From positions 310,001 through 374,000 of the forward strand of contig NZ_JACXZA010000002.1 in NCBI RefSeq assembly GCF_014779765.1: 64,000 bases of DNA, read 5' to 3'. A model generated the notes under the pieces. It did not search any database, was not told the DNA's origin, and worked only from the letters and a program-made list of their open reading frames with translations. Position numbers and translations under genes: made by a program. Source of the DNA: Paenibacillus terricola (GTDB lineage Bacteria; Bacillota; Bacilli; Paenibacillales; Paenibacillaceae). Below are positions 17,160-25,875 of the stretch, piece after piece. Each line of letters begins with the position of its first letter. Position 1 is the stretch's first letter.

Positions 17160-18377
17160 TTATTCTGCTTGGAAAATACCGAGTGCGCCAATCCGCCGAA
17201 CCGCTTCACGAAGTCGTTCAGCAGGGGCGAGAAGTCCAAGGCGAACGTAACCTTCGCCATGCTCGCCGAAGCCGATCCCAGGTGCGACGACAATGTCCGC
17301 TTGTTCCAAAACAAGATCAGCGAATTCAGATGAAGTATAGGGCTTCGGCACCGGCAGCCAGCAGAAGAAGGAGCCGCCAGGTTTGGTCGCTTTCCAGCCG
17401 ATAGCATCAAGTTCTTCGAACAAGGCATCACGGCGATGCTCGTATTCCGCGCGAAGCTCCTCGACGCAAGTCTGCGAATCTGTTAGTGCTGTTGCAGCTG
17501 CTTCTTGAATGCCGCCAAACAGACTGCAGTAATAATGGTCTTGAATCAAATTAATAAGTCCGACGATTTCTCGGTTGCCAAGTGCGAAGCCGACGCGCCA
17601 GCCGGCCATGTTGTACGATTTGGATAAGGTATAGAATTCAATGCCAACTTCTTTTGCGCCTTCTGCCTGCAGGAAGCTGACAGGGCGCTGGCCATCGAAA
17701 CCAATTGCTCCGTAAGCGAAGTCGCTTGCAATCACAATATTATGCTCACGGGCGAAATGAACGGTCGATTCGTAGAATGTCAGATCAGCTACAGCGCCAG
17801 TCGGATTGTTCGGATAATTAATGAACATAAGCTTCGCTTGTTCAGCAACCTCAATAGGGATAGCCGTATAATCTGGCAAGAAGCCGTTCTGCTCAAGAAG
17901 CGGCATGAACGACATGTTCCCGCCAGCCAGCTTCACGCCTGACCAGTAATCGGGATATCCGGGATCAGGCACAAGACAAATGTCACCTGGATTAAGCAGG
18001 CATTGGCTAATTTCGATCAGTCCGGTTTTGCCGCCGAACAGGATTGCTACTTCTGTATCAGGATCAAGTTCAACGCCATAATCATCGGCATACCGCTGCG
18101 CTACAGCCTCTTTAAGGAAACGATAGCCGGTAAACGGGGGATATCGATGATACTGCGGATTATCTGCTGCCGTCTTGAGCGACTCGACAATATGGGAAGG
18201 TGTCGGGCGATCGGGATTTCCTTGTCCTAAGTTGATGACGTCCCGTCCTTTGGCGGTTTGTGCATTTGCTTTAGCGACAAGCGATGCGAAGAACTGCTGC
18301 GGCAGTCCAACCATCCGCTCTGCGGGATGAATGGATACAGGTTTAGAATTCATGGTCACGGCTTCGTCACTCTCCAC
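17160..18377 (-). CDS. mtnE: PLP-dependent aminotransferase, MtnE-like
   Basis: About 400 residues, class I/II aminotransferase. Landmarks: NLGQGNPDRPTP near the N-terminus, NYPNNPTGAV, the PLP lysine in YTLSKSYNMAGWRVGF, and the C-terminal arginine region GEGYVRLGLL. The whole-length pattern, including LPQQFFASLV and VPDPGYPDYWSGV, resembles Bacillus MtnE (YkrV), which transaminates 2-keto-4-methylthiobutyrate to methionine in the salvage pathway. A mtnU-like gene lies 0.7 kb away, as in the Bacillus mtn region. The start is uncertain: GTG 18377, GTG 18359 or ATG 18353; none has a clean ribosome binding site. A broader amino-donor role remains possible. Confidence 0.8.
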   Translation of the reverse strand: MESDEAVTMNSKPVSIHPAERMVGLPQQFFASLVAKANAQTAKGRDVINLGQGNPDRPTPSHIVESLKTAADNPQYHRYPPFTGYRFLKEAVAQRYADDYGVELDPDTEVAILFGGKTGLIEISQCLLNPGDICLVPDPGYPDYWSGVKLAGGNMSFMPLLEQNGFLPDYTAIPIEVAEQAKLMFINYPNNPTGAVADLTFYESTVHFAREHNIVIASDFAYGAIGFDGQRPVSFLQAEGAKEVGIEFYTLSKSYNMAGWRVGFALGNREIVGLINLIQDHYYCSLFGGIQEAAATALTDSQTCVEELRAEYEHRRDALFEELDAIGWKATKPGGSFFCWLPVPKPYTSSEFADLVLEQADIVVAPGIGFGEHGEGYVRLGLLAPAERLREAVRRIGALGIFQAE

Positions 18378-18450
18378 CTATTCGGATCGATATATGCCAT
18401 ACTTTAGCACGATGCGGATGGGAGTGTCGAGAATGCTGCAGGCAGCACAA

Positions 18451-18470
18451 GAGCGGGCCAGCGCCCGCTC
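18451..18470 (-). terminator. Hairpin after the small secreted-protein gene
   Basis: GAGCGGGC-GCTG-GCCCGCTC, an 8-bp GC-rich stem with a 4-nt loop, followed on the minus strand by TTGTGC. The T-run is poor, so it may be a weak terminator or a processing site. Confidence 0.4.
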
Positions 18471-18526
18471 GATATGTAAACCGCCTTCCACAAGCTTAAG
18501 CCAGAAGGGAAGACGGGATATTGCAA

Positions 18527-18988
18527 TTAGGAAGGGATGCCGATCTTCTTAACGAAAGGTGCGATATCTGCGCTGAATTGCAGCAGATACGGGCGTCTCT
18601 GATCGTCGAATACAAGCAGAAGCGGCGGTTTATTCGCACAGTTGAACAGGAACACTTCACGAACGACAAGCTCTGTTTGCGAAACCTTGACTTTGGCCGG
18701 TTTGTTCAGCGGTATGCGGTATACATACAGACAGCTGTCATCCGACTTAAGCTGCGGCGCGAAACCCGTAACAGACTTCAACCAGCTGCGGGCGAATTTC
18801 TGATACTGACGGTCGTTATCGACAGACTTGACGACCTTCTCTGCTTTCACATCGAACACTTGAACGGGATGGCTCGGTGCTTTCGCTTTGGCATCAGCAG
18901 CATGGGCTGCTGCTGGGTTCAGCATAGTGACGAGCAGCAGCATAACTGCTACTACGGCAGCGAAGTGATGGTACAGACGATTTCTCAT
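18527..18988 (-). CDS. Secreted protein of unknown function
   Basis: 153 residues with a clear signal peptide: basic MRNR, a hydrophobic core AAVVAVMLLLVTMLN, and a cut site after AAAHA at about residue 30. The mature part (about 120 residues) is small and basic, with two cysteines (DDSCLYVY and LFNCANKP) that could form a disulphide. AAAGGAG lies 7 nt before ATG 18988. I recognise no family. It is probably transcribed with, or just ahead of, the mtnE-like gene. Confidence 0.7.
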   Translation of the reverse strand: MRNRLYHHFAAVVAVMLLLVTMLNPAAAHAADAKAKAPSHPVQVFDVKAEKVVKSVDNDRQYQKFARSWLKSVTGFAPQLKSDDSCLYVYRIPLNKPAKVKVSQTELVVREVFLFNCANKPPLLLVFDDQRRPYLLQFSADIAPFVKKIGIPS

Positions 18989-19110
18989 GTCCAGTCTCCT
19001 TTAACTTTCGATAGTAGTACGCCGTTCTACGTTAACATTCCCGTCTTGACACGGTTCCATGAGGGGTTATGATTAGGAAAATACAAACTGTTCGCAAAGG
19101 AAGATCAAGC

Positions 19111-19911
19111 ATGTCAAATACAAAACTGAAGCTGGCTCTGCTCCAGATGGACGTTCAGATCGGGGAACCAGAGGCCAATTTCGTCACGGCAGAGAAGCTG
19201 CTGAATAAAGCTGTCTTAGCGGAAGATAAACCCGACCTTATTATGCTGCCCGAGATGTGGAATACCGGATACGCACTAGATCGCATTCATGAATTGGCAG
19301 ATGTGGAAGGAGTTCGAACGCGCGAGAAGTTCGCTTCATTCGCGAAGGAGCACGGGGTTCTACTGATTGGCGGTTCCATTGCGGAGAAGCGGGAAGACGG
19401 AGTGTTCAACACGATTCATGCGTTCGGGCGCAGCGGGGAAGAGCTGGGCGCTTATGACAAAATCCATCTATTCCGCCTCATGGATGAAGAGAAGTTTCTT
19501 CAGCCTGGCTCTCAGATGGGTACGTTGGCACTTGAGGGCACCCCTGCAGGCATGATGATCTGCTATGATATTCGATTCCCAGAGCTGTTCCGCAAGCTCG
19601 CGCTTGCCGGAGCGAAAGCTGTATTCGTACCCGCTGAATGGCCGAATCCGCGGCTTCACCATTGGCGGACACTGCTCCAAGCACGTGCCATTGAGAACCA
19701 GATGTATGTGATTGCATGCAATCGCTGCGGACAAAGCGGCGACACGGTGTTCTTCGGTCATTCGATGGTTATCGATCCATGGGGCGAGGTTATTGCGGAG
19801 AGTGACGATCAAGAAGGCATACTGACGGCCGAGATCGACTTCGCGCTGGTCGATGAAGTGCGTAAGCGGATTCCGATCTTCGAAGATCGCCGTCCTAAGC
19901 TTTACGAATAG
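19111..19911 (+). CDS. mtnU: Carbon-nitrogen hydrolase, MtnU-like omega-amidase
   Basis: 266-residue nitrilase-superfamily enzyme with the Glu-Lys-Cys triad visible: E48 in LPEMWNTG, K117 in YDKIHLF and C151 in MICYDIRFPE. Sequence and length resemble B. subtilis MtnU (YkrU), thought to hydrolyse alpha-ketoglutaramate-type omega-amides formed when glutamine is the amino donor in methionine salvage. That pairs well with the mtnE-like aminotransferase nearby. ATG 19111 is preferred over an upstream in-frame ATG at 19069 because AAAGGAAG sits 7 nt ahead and nitrilases begin near this point. Confidence 0.82.
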   Translation: MSNTKLKLALLQMDVQIGEPEANFVTAEKLLNKAVLAEDKPDLIMLPEMWNTGYALDRIHELADVEGVRTREKFASFAKEHGVLLIGGSIAEKREDGVFNTIHAFGRSGEELGAYDKIHLFRLMDEEKFLQPGSQMGTLALEGTPAGMMICYDIRFPELFRKLALAGAKAVFVPAEWPNPRLHHWRTLLQARAIENQMYVIACNRCGQSGDTVFFGHSMVIDPWGEVIAESDDQEGILTAEIDFALVDEVRKRIPIFEDRRPKLYE

Positions 19912-19927
19912 TTGTTTGGTCAAAAAG

Positions 19928-19957
19928 ATGGCTAGCCGGGCATTCCGGCTAGCCATT
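19928..19957. terminator. Terminator between mtnU-like and lysR
   Basis: ATGGCTAGCCGG and CCGGCTAGCCAT form a 12-bp stem with a short loop between converging genes. The right arm overlaps the last codons of the lysR gene. Confidence 0.7.
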
Positions 19958-20851
19958 GTAATGTTTGTCGACGGTACGTTTCATCGTTCGGATGAACGCT
20001 TCTGCTGCACGGGACAAATAGCGGCCCTTCCGACTCGCAATGACTAGCGTACGGGAAGGGGCGGGGTCGGCGAGCGACAAGTAGAGCGGCGTAAATTCGC
20101 TGCGCGGCGCGCGAGTGATCATTTTGGGCACGAGTGCAATGCCCATCCCCGCAGCGACAAGCGACTGCACGGTCTCAATGTTACTGCTCTCGAACACGAT
20201 TCGCGGTGCGAAGCCGGCTTGCTCGCACAGATCAATCGTAATCTGACGGAACCCTTGACCTTTCTTCAGAACGATGAACGACTCATTCTCAAGTTCTTTG
20301 AGGTGAATCTGGCCCGTGTGATTAGCAAGCGGATGGCGATGAGGGAGCGCCAAACAAATCTCTTCCTCTATAAGTGGCTCCCAAGCGAGCGATGTGTCGA
20401 ACAGCGGTAACGATAGCAGACTGATGTCCGTCTCACCGCTTGCGGTTAACTGTTCCAGCTTGGCAGAAGTATCTTCAATGAGCACCACCTCGATCTCCGG
20501 GTACTGCGTGCCGAACACGGGCAGTACGAGAGGGAGGATGTGCGATCCTGTAATTGGCAGACTGCCAACGACAAGGCGGCCTTTGCGCATATGCGCCATA
20601 TCTTCCATCTCTTGCTTCAGCTGTTCAGATGCATCAAGAATGGTCTGCGCTTTATGGACGAACACAGCGCCTGCATGTGTCAATTCGACGGAGTTAGTCG
20701 TCCGACGGAACAGAAGAACGCCGATTTCCTTCTCAAGTTTGGACAGCTGCTGGCTGAGTGAAGGTTGGGCGATATGGAGTTTCTCCGCAGCGCGGGAGAA
20801 ATTTTTCTCTTTTGCAATTTGAATGACATATTGAAGCTGACGTAATTCCAT
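19949..20851 (-). CDS. LysR-family transcriptional regulator, divergent from leuCD
   Basis: 300 residues: an N-terminal winged helix (MELRQLQYVIQIAKEKNFSR, then AAEKLHIAQPSLSQQLSKLE) and a two-lobe effector-binding domain (about residues 90-290). ATG 20851 is chosen; an ATG 12 nt upstream lies within the AAAGGATG ribosome binding site itself. It faces leuC across a 269-bp AT-rich gap that contains LysR-type dyads, so it probably regulates leuCD and itself. The effector is unknown; a leucine-pathway intermediate would be logical but is a guess. Confidence 0.88.
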   Translation of the reverse strand: MELRQLQYVIQIAKEKNFSRAAEKLHIAQPSLSQQLSKLEKEIGVLLFRRTTNSVELTHAGAVFVHKAQTILDASEQLKQEMEDMAHMRKGRLVVGSLPITGSHILPLVLPVFGTQYPEIEVVLIEDTSAKLEQLTASGETDISLLSLPLFDTSLAWEPLIEEEICLALPHRHPLANHTGQIHLKELENESFIVLKKGQGFRQITIDLCEQAGFAPRIVFESSNIETVQSLVAAGMGIALVPKMITRAPRSEFTPLYLSLADPAPSRTLVIASRKGRYLSRAAEAFIRTMKRTVDKHYNG

Positions 20852-20985
20852 CGACTGAAACATCCTTTCGAACGGTTAGGTAACTGCAAATAATTGATGA
20901 GCTGCCAATTGTTATAGGAAAGAACAAAACGATTCTAAGTAAGATGTCGGCTTATCCCTGAAAGAGCGCTATATGCAATGTCATA

Positions 20986-21011
20986 ATAGTTATAACCTAT
21001 AGCTTTTATAG
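20986..21011. promoter_or_regulatory. Overlapping LysR-type dyads in the lysR-leuC intergenic region
   Basis: ATAG-N7-CTAT (20986-21000) contains the LysR T-N11-A signature. It shares its right arm with a second dyad, CTATA-GCTTT-TATAG (20997-21011). The sites lie about 40 bp upstream of the predicted leuC -35. Confidence 0.5.
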
Positions 21012-21047
21012 ATATTATATCTTGGATCAATGAATAAGAACATGCTA

Positions 21048-21075
21048 TTGTTAAACTAATTTAAAGCACTATTTT
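21048..21075 (+). promoter_or_regulatory. Possible leuC promoter
   Basis: TTGTTA (21048-21053), a 16-bp spacer and TATTTT (21070-21075). It is a weak match in AT-rich sequence, as expected for an activated promoter. Confidence 0.35.
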
Positions 21076-21120
21076 GCTTTATCCAATTATGAGAAATAGA
21101 CAATTACGGGGTGAAACGCG

Positions 21121-22545
21121 ATGACTAAGAAAAGAACAATGTTTGAGAAAATTTGGGATAACCACGTGATTCATTCGGAAGAAGGCAAGCCGAGCATTCT
21201 TTACATCGACTTGCACTTGGTTCACGAAGTAACGTCGCCGCAAGCGTTCGAAGGTCTGCGCATGTCGGGTCGTAAAGTACGTCGTCCTGAGCGTACATTC
21301 GCAACGATGGACCATAACGTTCCTACGAAAGATCGCTTTAATATCACGGATCCAATCTCCAAACAGCAAATCGATACGCTGACGCAGAACTGCGCAGACT
21401 TCGGCGTTAAACTGTTCGACCTGAACAATATCGACCAAGGCGTTGTTCACGTAATGGGACCTGAAATCGGTCTGACTCACCCAGGCTACACAATCGTGTG
21501 CGGTGACAGCCATACGTCGACGCACGGCGCGTTCGGCGCACTCGCTTTCGGTATCGGCACAAGCGAAGTTGAACACGTCATGGCTACGCAATGCTTGCAG
21601 CAATCCAAAGCGAAAACGATGGAAATCCGTTTCAACGGATCCCGCAAACCAGGCGTAACGGCGAAGGACTTGATCCTCGGCGTAATCGCTCAATACGGTA
21701 CAGACTTCGCAACGGGCTATGTTCTTGAGTACACGGGCGAAGCAATCCGCTCGCTTACGATGGAAGAGCGTATGACGGTTTGTAACATGTCGATCGAGGC
21801 AGGCGCTCGCGCTGGTCTGATCGCACCGGATGAAACGACGTTCGAATACCTGCGTGGCCGTGAATACGTACCGCAAGGCGAAGCATTCGACCGTGCAGTG
21901 GCAGAATGGTCGCAGCTTCGTACGGATGAAGGCGCAACGTTCGATACGGTTGTTGAATTCGATGTTGACTCGCTGATTCCGCAAGTAACATGGGGCACGA
22001 GCCCAGGCATGGGTACGGACATCACATCCGTTGTTCCTAACCCAGCTGAGATGGCAACAGAGAATGAGCGCAAAGCTGCTGAAGCGGCGCTTGAATATAT
22101 GGCACTGAAACCAGGTACGCCAATGAGCGAAATCGAGATCGATTACGTCTTCATCGGTTCTTGCACGAACGGACGCATTGAAGACCTTCGCGCTGCTGCG
22201 GAAGTGGCGAAAGGCTACAAAGTTAGCGACCGTGTAACGGCAATCGTTGTTCCAGGCTCGGGCCGCGTTAAACTGCAGGCAGAGAAGGAAGGTCTTGATA
22301 AGATCTTCGTAGAAGCAGGTTTCGAATGGCGTGAAGCTGGCTGCTCGATGTGCCTCGCGATGAACCCGGACGTTCTGAAGCCAGGCCAACGCTGCGCTTC
22401 GACGTCGAACCGTAACTTCGAAGGCCGTCAAGGCCGCGGCGGTCGTACGCACCTCGTTTCCCCGGCAATGGCTGCAGCAGCTGCAGTTATGGGTCGCTTC
22501 ACGGACGTACGCGACTGGAAGCTGAAGACGGAAGTTGCGAACTAA
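21121..22545 (+). CDS. leuC: 3-isopropylmalate dehydratase large subunit
   Basis: 474 residues, aconitase family. The Fe-S cysteines are seen in [12 protein letters not shown] and [12 protein letters not shown], and substrate/cluster motifs include [13 protein letters not shown]. With LeuD it isomerises 2- to 3-isopropylmalate in leucine synthesis. Start is ATG 21121 behind ACGGGGTG. It is strongly codon-biased, which produces long meaningless antisense frames. No T-box precedes it, unlike many Firmicute leu operons; control probably comes from the divergent LysR gene. leuA and leuB are not in the window. Confidence 0.97.
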   Translation: MTKKRTMFEKIWDNHVIHSEEGKPSILYIDLHLVHEVTSPQAFEGLRMSGRKVRRPERTFATMDHNVPTKDRFNITDPISKQQIDTLTQNCADFGVKLFDLNNIDQGVVHVMGPEIGLTHPGYTIVCGDSHTSTHGAFGALAFGIGTSEVEHVMATQCLQQSKAKTMEIRFNGSRKPGVTAKDLILGVIAQYGTDFATGYVLEYTGEAIRSLTMEERMTVCNMSIEAGARAGLIAPDETTFEYLRGREYVPQGEAFDRAVAEWSQLRTDEGATFDTVVEFDVDSLIPQVTWGTSPGMGTDITSVVPNPAEMATENERKAAEAALEYMALKPGTPMSEIEIDYVFIGSCTNGRIEDLRAAAEVAKGYKVSDRVTAIVVPGSGRVKLQAEKEGLDKIFVEAGFEWREAGCSMCLAMNPDVLKPGQRCASTSNRNFEGRQGRGGRTHLVSPAMAAAAAVMGRFTDVRDWKLKTEVAN

Positions 22546-22572
22546 TCGCCTAAGAGAGGAGAACGATATAAC

Positions 22573-23172
22573 ATGGAAGCTTTTGTTAAACATACAGGTA
22601 TCGTCGCACCGGTTGACCGCGTAAACGTCGATACAGACGCAATCATTCCTAAACAATTCCTGAAACGTATCGAGCGCAGCGGCTTCGGCCAATTCTTGTT
22701 CTTCGAATGGCGTTTCTTCGAGAACGGTGATGTAAACCCTGACTTCGAGCCTAACAAAGCTCGTTATGAAGGTGCATCGGTTCTGATCTCCCGCGCTAAC
22801 TTCGGCTGCGGCTCCTCCCGTGAGCATGCGCCTTGGGCGATTCTGGACTACGGTTACAAAGTTATCATCGCACCATCGTATGCTGATATTTTCTACAACA
22901 ACTGCTTCAAGAACGGCATCCTGCCGATCAAGCTTAGCGAAGCACAAGTAGAAGATCTGTTCCAACGTACGGCTAAGCATGATGGCTACAAGCTGAACGT
23001 CGATCTGGAGAACAAAGTACTCTCCGACGAGTATGGCCTATCCATCGCATTCGAGCTCGACGAGCATCGCCGTCAATTCCTGCTGCAAGGTCTGGACGAT
23101 ATCGGCCTGACGCTTCAGCATGAAGACAAAATCTCCGCTTTCGAAGCAAAACGCGCAGGTCAAACGGCTTAA
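22573..23172 (+). CDS. leuD: 3-isopropylmalate dehydratase small subunit
   Basis: 199 residues, the swivelling domain subunit, with [13 protein letters not shown] near the N-terminus and [14 protein letters not shown] near residue 78. It follows leuC by 27 bp with AGAGAGGAG ahead of ATG 22573, and a strong terminator follows. Confidence 0.97.
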   Translation: MEAFVKHTGIVAPVDRVNVDTDAIIPKQFLKRIERSGFGQFLFFEWRFFENGDVNPDFEPNKARYEGASVLISRANFGCGSSREHAPWAILDYGYKVIIAPSYADIFYNNCFKNGILPIKLSEAQVEDLFQRTAKHDGYKLNVDLENKVLSDEYGLSIAFELDEHRRQFLLQGLDDIGLTLQHEDKISAFEAKRAGQTA

Positions 23173-23195
23173 TCGCCTAACCTGTCTAAATAGAA

Positions 23196-23235
23196 AGCTC
23201 TGTAATTGCCTAAGGCAGTTACAGAGCTTTTTTTG
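23196..23235 (+). terminator. Terminator after leuCD
   Basis: AAGCTCTGTAA...TTACAGAGCTT, extended by TTGCC...GGCA, followed by TTTTTTT: a classic strong terminator. Confidence 0.92.
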
Positions 23236-23259
23236 TTATCCAATCTTATCTTTGTATGT

Positions 23260-23531
23260 ACTTGCAAAAAAAAGCTCGAACAAAAGCTGTGCCCCACAGG
23301 GGTACGCGACCCCAAGCACGCAGTAACTTACCCGCTCTTACGTCAATCCCACGCCCATTCCGGGGTCCAGGGGACGGGAGTCCCATGGGGCCCTCCCTTG
23401 CAGGGAGGGTTTGGGTGGGTAGAACGCTTTAAGGTTAGATAGCTTGTACTCTAAAAGGTTTATATTCTTAGAGATCCATCTTAGGTAGAAATAAAATAAT
23501 AAGGGATAAAAGGGGCCTGGCCCATTTTTTT
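23260..23531 (+). repeat. Copy A of a dispersed intergenic hairpin element
   Basis: No gene lies between leuD and the first amidase. The stretch holds a hairpin-rich element: CCCCACAGGGG near 23293, a variable stem block, the 38-nt core at 23387-23424 (identical to copies B, C and D) with stem CCCTCCC-TTGCA-GGGAGGG and tail TTTGGGTGGGTAGAA, an AT-rich stretch, and a closing GGGC-CTG-GCCC hairpin plus T-run at 23513-23531. The closing hairpin could also terminate transcription. Confidence 0.75.
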
Positions 23532-23538
23532 CTTTATG

Positions 23539-23564
23539 CGCAACATTTTCCGATTGGGCACGTC
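23539..23564 (+). promoter_or_regulatory. ECF-sigma-type promoter for the first amidase
   Basis: CGCAAC (23539-23544), a 16-bp spacer and CGTC (23561-23564) resemble the extracytoplasmic-function promoters of B. subtilis (sigma-M type: AAC in the -35, CGTC in the -10). The same elements and spacing occur at the second amidase. A hairpin TTCGTCT-GTAAT-AGACGAA (23571-23589) starts the leader RNA. Confidence 0.5.
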
Positions 23565-23653
23565 TAATCTTTCGTCTGTAATAGACGAATTGCGCGTCTA
23601 CTCGACGAGATTCGTTGCGAGCAATCCTCCATATTCTTTAATAGAGGTGAAAG

Positions 23654-25195
23654 ATGAGAAAGCTAGTGGTCGTTATCATGTTGCTGTCGCTCTTCTTCTC
23701 GTTGTTCCCAGCGATCGGACAAGCAGCGTCCGTCACGCCGAAGCTCTACTTGAACGGCAAATTATTGGAATCGAAAGAGGATCCCCAAATTGTTGACAAG
23801 TCGACGCTTGTGCCTGTTAGGGTAGTTGCAGAAGGACTAGGTTATAACGTTGGATGGAGCCAATCCATCAAACAAATCAGTATCCAAGATGATTCAACCC
23901 AAATCACGTTAACAGTCGATAGCCGGTCGGCAAGTGTGAATGGCACCGTTGTGCAGCTTGATGCTGCAGCAATGATCATTAACAAAGTTACAATGGTACC
24001 GATTCGATTCGTTGCGGAGAGCCTCGGGCTTCAAGTGTACTACGATAAACCGACGAAGGCAGTTCATCTGTATAAACACGCGGATTCAACGCTTGATAGC
24101 GTCGTAACAGGCAGTACGACGGGCGCCGTCGGCAAAGGTACAGGGAGCAGTTCTGGCAGTGGGGGCTCCATAGGGTCTGATCCTTCTTCTGACGGATCAG
24201 GTAGCTCAAACGCAGAGTATTCGTCCGAAAGTTCGAAAAATAATAGTACGAGTCCGAATACAACAAAATTTCCAACCAATGCAGCGGGTTTGCTGAAAGC
24301 GGTTCAATTCGATGGTTCATCGAGTGTCTTAATTGATTATGAAGGAACGATTGCAGGTATCAAATCGTTTACGTTAACTTCGCCGGATCGTATTGTACTT
24401 GATCTGCCGAGCTCGGCATTCGCATCTAGTTTGACCCCAGGAGAAGTTGTCGTTGATTCACACCCAACACTTACCAAGATTCGTTATGCAGTTGGACCAG
24501 ATAGTTCAACAACTCTGCGTATTGTATTCGATCTGAAGGCAGCTTCGAGCTACACGGTATCGGAGCAGAGTGGACGTATTCAAGTTGATGTATTTGACCC
24601 TTCTGTCGTGCTGCCAGAGACGCTGCCATTGGATACTAGCACAGTTTCAGGGGACAAACTGTATAAAGTCGTCATAGACGCAGGGCATGGAGGCACTGAC
24701 CCGGGCACATCTTCCGCTAGTGGACTGTACGAGAAGACGTTCAACCTGAGCATTGTGCTCAAGATGAAAGAATTGCTCGACAAAGAAAAACGCATTCAGG
24801 TTACATACACGCGAACGGACGATACTTATCCGACCCGGAAGGAACGGGTTAATATGGCGAATAACATAAAAGCGGATGCTTTTGTATCCATTCATGCCAA
24901 CAGCTTTACATCACCTGCAACGAACGGTACGGAGACATATTACAACCGCAGCGATTCGAAGCCATTTGCGCAAATTATGCATAAGCATTTGGTTGAAGCA
25001 ACGGGATTAAAGGACAATGGCGTTCGTTTCGGTGATTTTCAAGTGATCCGAGAGACAACGATGCCTGCCATTTTGCTCGAAAATGGTTACATGTCGAATG
25101 AAAACGACGTGAAAGCTCTGTTCGATAATGCCGTCCAGAATCGTATTGCCGCTGCGATTGTTGCTGGTATTAAAGAGCAATTGAAGCTTCAGTAG
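23654..25195 (+). CDS. Secreted N-acetylmuramoyl-L-alanine amidase (first of two tandem paralogues)
   Basis: 513 residues. Signal peptide about 1-25 (MRKLVVVIMLLSLFFSLFP, cut near GQAA), a copper-amine-oxidase N-terminal-type domain (about 27-135), a Ser/Gly/Asn linker (about 140-215), an AMIN domain (about 217-320) and an Amidase_3 catalytic domain (about 335-510). Zinc and catalytic residues lie in VIDAGHGG, LYEKTFNL, SIHANSF and LLENGYMSN. It would cut the amide between MurNAc and the stem peptide, for cell separation or wall turnover; AMIN and the N-terminal domain localise it. Start: AGAGGTG before ATG. It is clearly a duplicate of the next gene, most diverged in the linker. Confidence 0.93.
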   Translation: MRKLVVVIMLLSLFFSLFPAIGQAASVTPKLYLNGKLLESKEDPQIVDKSTLVPVRVVAEGLGYNVGWSQSIKQISIQDDSTQITLTVDSRSASVNGTVVQLDAAAMIINKVTMVPIRFVAESLGLQVYYDKPTKAVHLYKHADSTLDSVVTGSTTGAVGKGTGSSSGSGGSIGSDPSSDGSGSSNAEYSSESSKNNSTSPNTTKFPTNAAGLLKAVQFDGSSSVLIDYEGTIAGIKSFTLTSPDRIVLDLPSSAFASSLTPGEVVVDSHPTLTKIRYAVGPDSSTTLRIVFDLKAASSYTVSEQSGRIQVDVFDPSVVLPETLPLDTSTVSGDKLYKVVIDAGHGGTDPGTSSASGLYEKTFNLSIVLKMKELLDKEKRIQVTYTRTDDTYPTRKERVNMANNIKADAFVSIHANSFTSPATNGTETYYNRSDSKPFAQIMHKHLVEATGLKDNGVRFGDFQVIRETTMPAILLENGYMSNENDVKALFDNAVQNRIAAAIVAGIKEQLKLQ

Positions 25196-25259
25196 GATGT
25201 CCAACATTACGTTTGTGTTCTGCAATTGTCTCTTCATCTGAAATTATCATTCCAATCAT

Positions 25260-25306
25260 AAGCGCTCTATGACTGTCGTAAGGCAGTCATAGAGCGCTTT
25301 TATTTT
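25260..25306 (+). terminator. Terminator after the first amidase
   Basis: AAGCGCTCTATGACTG and CAGTCATAGAGCGCTT form a 16-bp stem with an 8-nt loop, followed by TTATTTTC. Confidence 0.9.
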
Positions 25307-25315
25307 CTCCTCGGG

Positions 25316-25740
25316 TTTAGGTGGGGAGATAATAAAAAAGAGCTCCCAAGGGCGAAACCCTTGGAATCCTACAACTGGTAGAAGTCAACGGTGTCCATAG
25401 GGGCAATGCCCTGTACCGTCTTAGTACCATCAATGGGCGGTGACAGGTGGACATGTGCAAATGAAGTGTGCGGTCGGTTGATCGTACCTAGATACAGCGG
25501 GCAATTAGCTTTGCCGCGCAGGCGCGGCAAGTGCGGGCGCACGTTCCAAAGTAGTCAAAGCTGCGTCCTTGTGAGGAGTCCAGAGGTCACACGACCTTTG
25601 GGGCCCTCCCTTGCAGGGAGGGTTTGGGTGGGTAGAAATCTTGAATTTTTAGAAAGCTTGGTGTTTTTTGATCTCTAAGAAACTAGATATGTAGAAATTT
25701 AGGGGATAGAAGGGGCGAAGCCCCTCTTTTCCGCGAAAAA
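25316..25740 (+). repeat. Copy B of the dispersed intergenic hairpin element
   Basis: A 425-bp gene-free stretch between the amidases. It carries small hairpins CCAAGGG-CGAAA-CCCTTGG and GGGGCAATGCCC, then a 208-bp unit (25431-25638) homologous to copy C. That unit opens with CAATGGGCGGTGACAGGTGG, contains TGCCGCG-CAGG-CGCGGCA, and ends in the 38-nt core (25600-25637). The last 75 nt (25564-25638) are identical to 36206-36280. The element closes with AGGGGC-GAA-GCCCCT and CTTTT at 25711-25730. Confidence 0.8.
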
Positions 25741-25763
25741 CTTCGCAACATTTATCCTTTATA

Positions 25764-25789
25764 CGCAACTTTTTCCGATAGTGCGCGTC
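25764..25789 (+). promoter_or_regulatory. ECF-sigma-type promoter for the second amidase
   Basis: CGCAAC (25764-25769), a 16-bp spacer and CGTC (25786-25789). From this -10 through the hairpin at 25796-25814 and on for over 40 nt, the sequence matches the first amidase leader exactly, while the spacer has diverged. Confidence 0.5.
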
Positions 25790-25875
25790 TAATCTTTCGT
25801 CTGTAATAGACGAATTGCGCGTCTACTCGACGTAATTCGTTGCGGGCAATCCATATTCTGTTTTAGAGGTGAAAG

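Noticed and set aside
21079-22980. A 633-codon open frame on the minus strand opposite leuC-leuD
   Set aside because: It is a by-product of the strong codon bias of leuCD; the translation is Arg/Cys/His-rich with no motif and no ribosome binding site.
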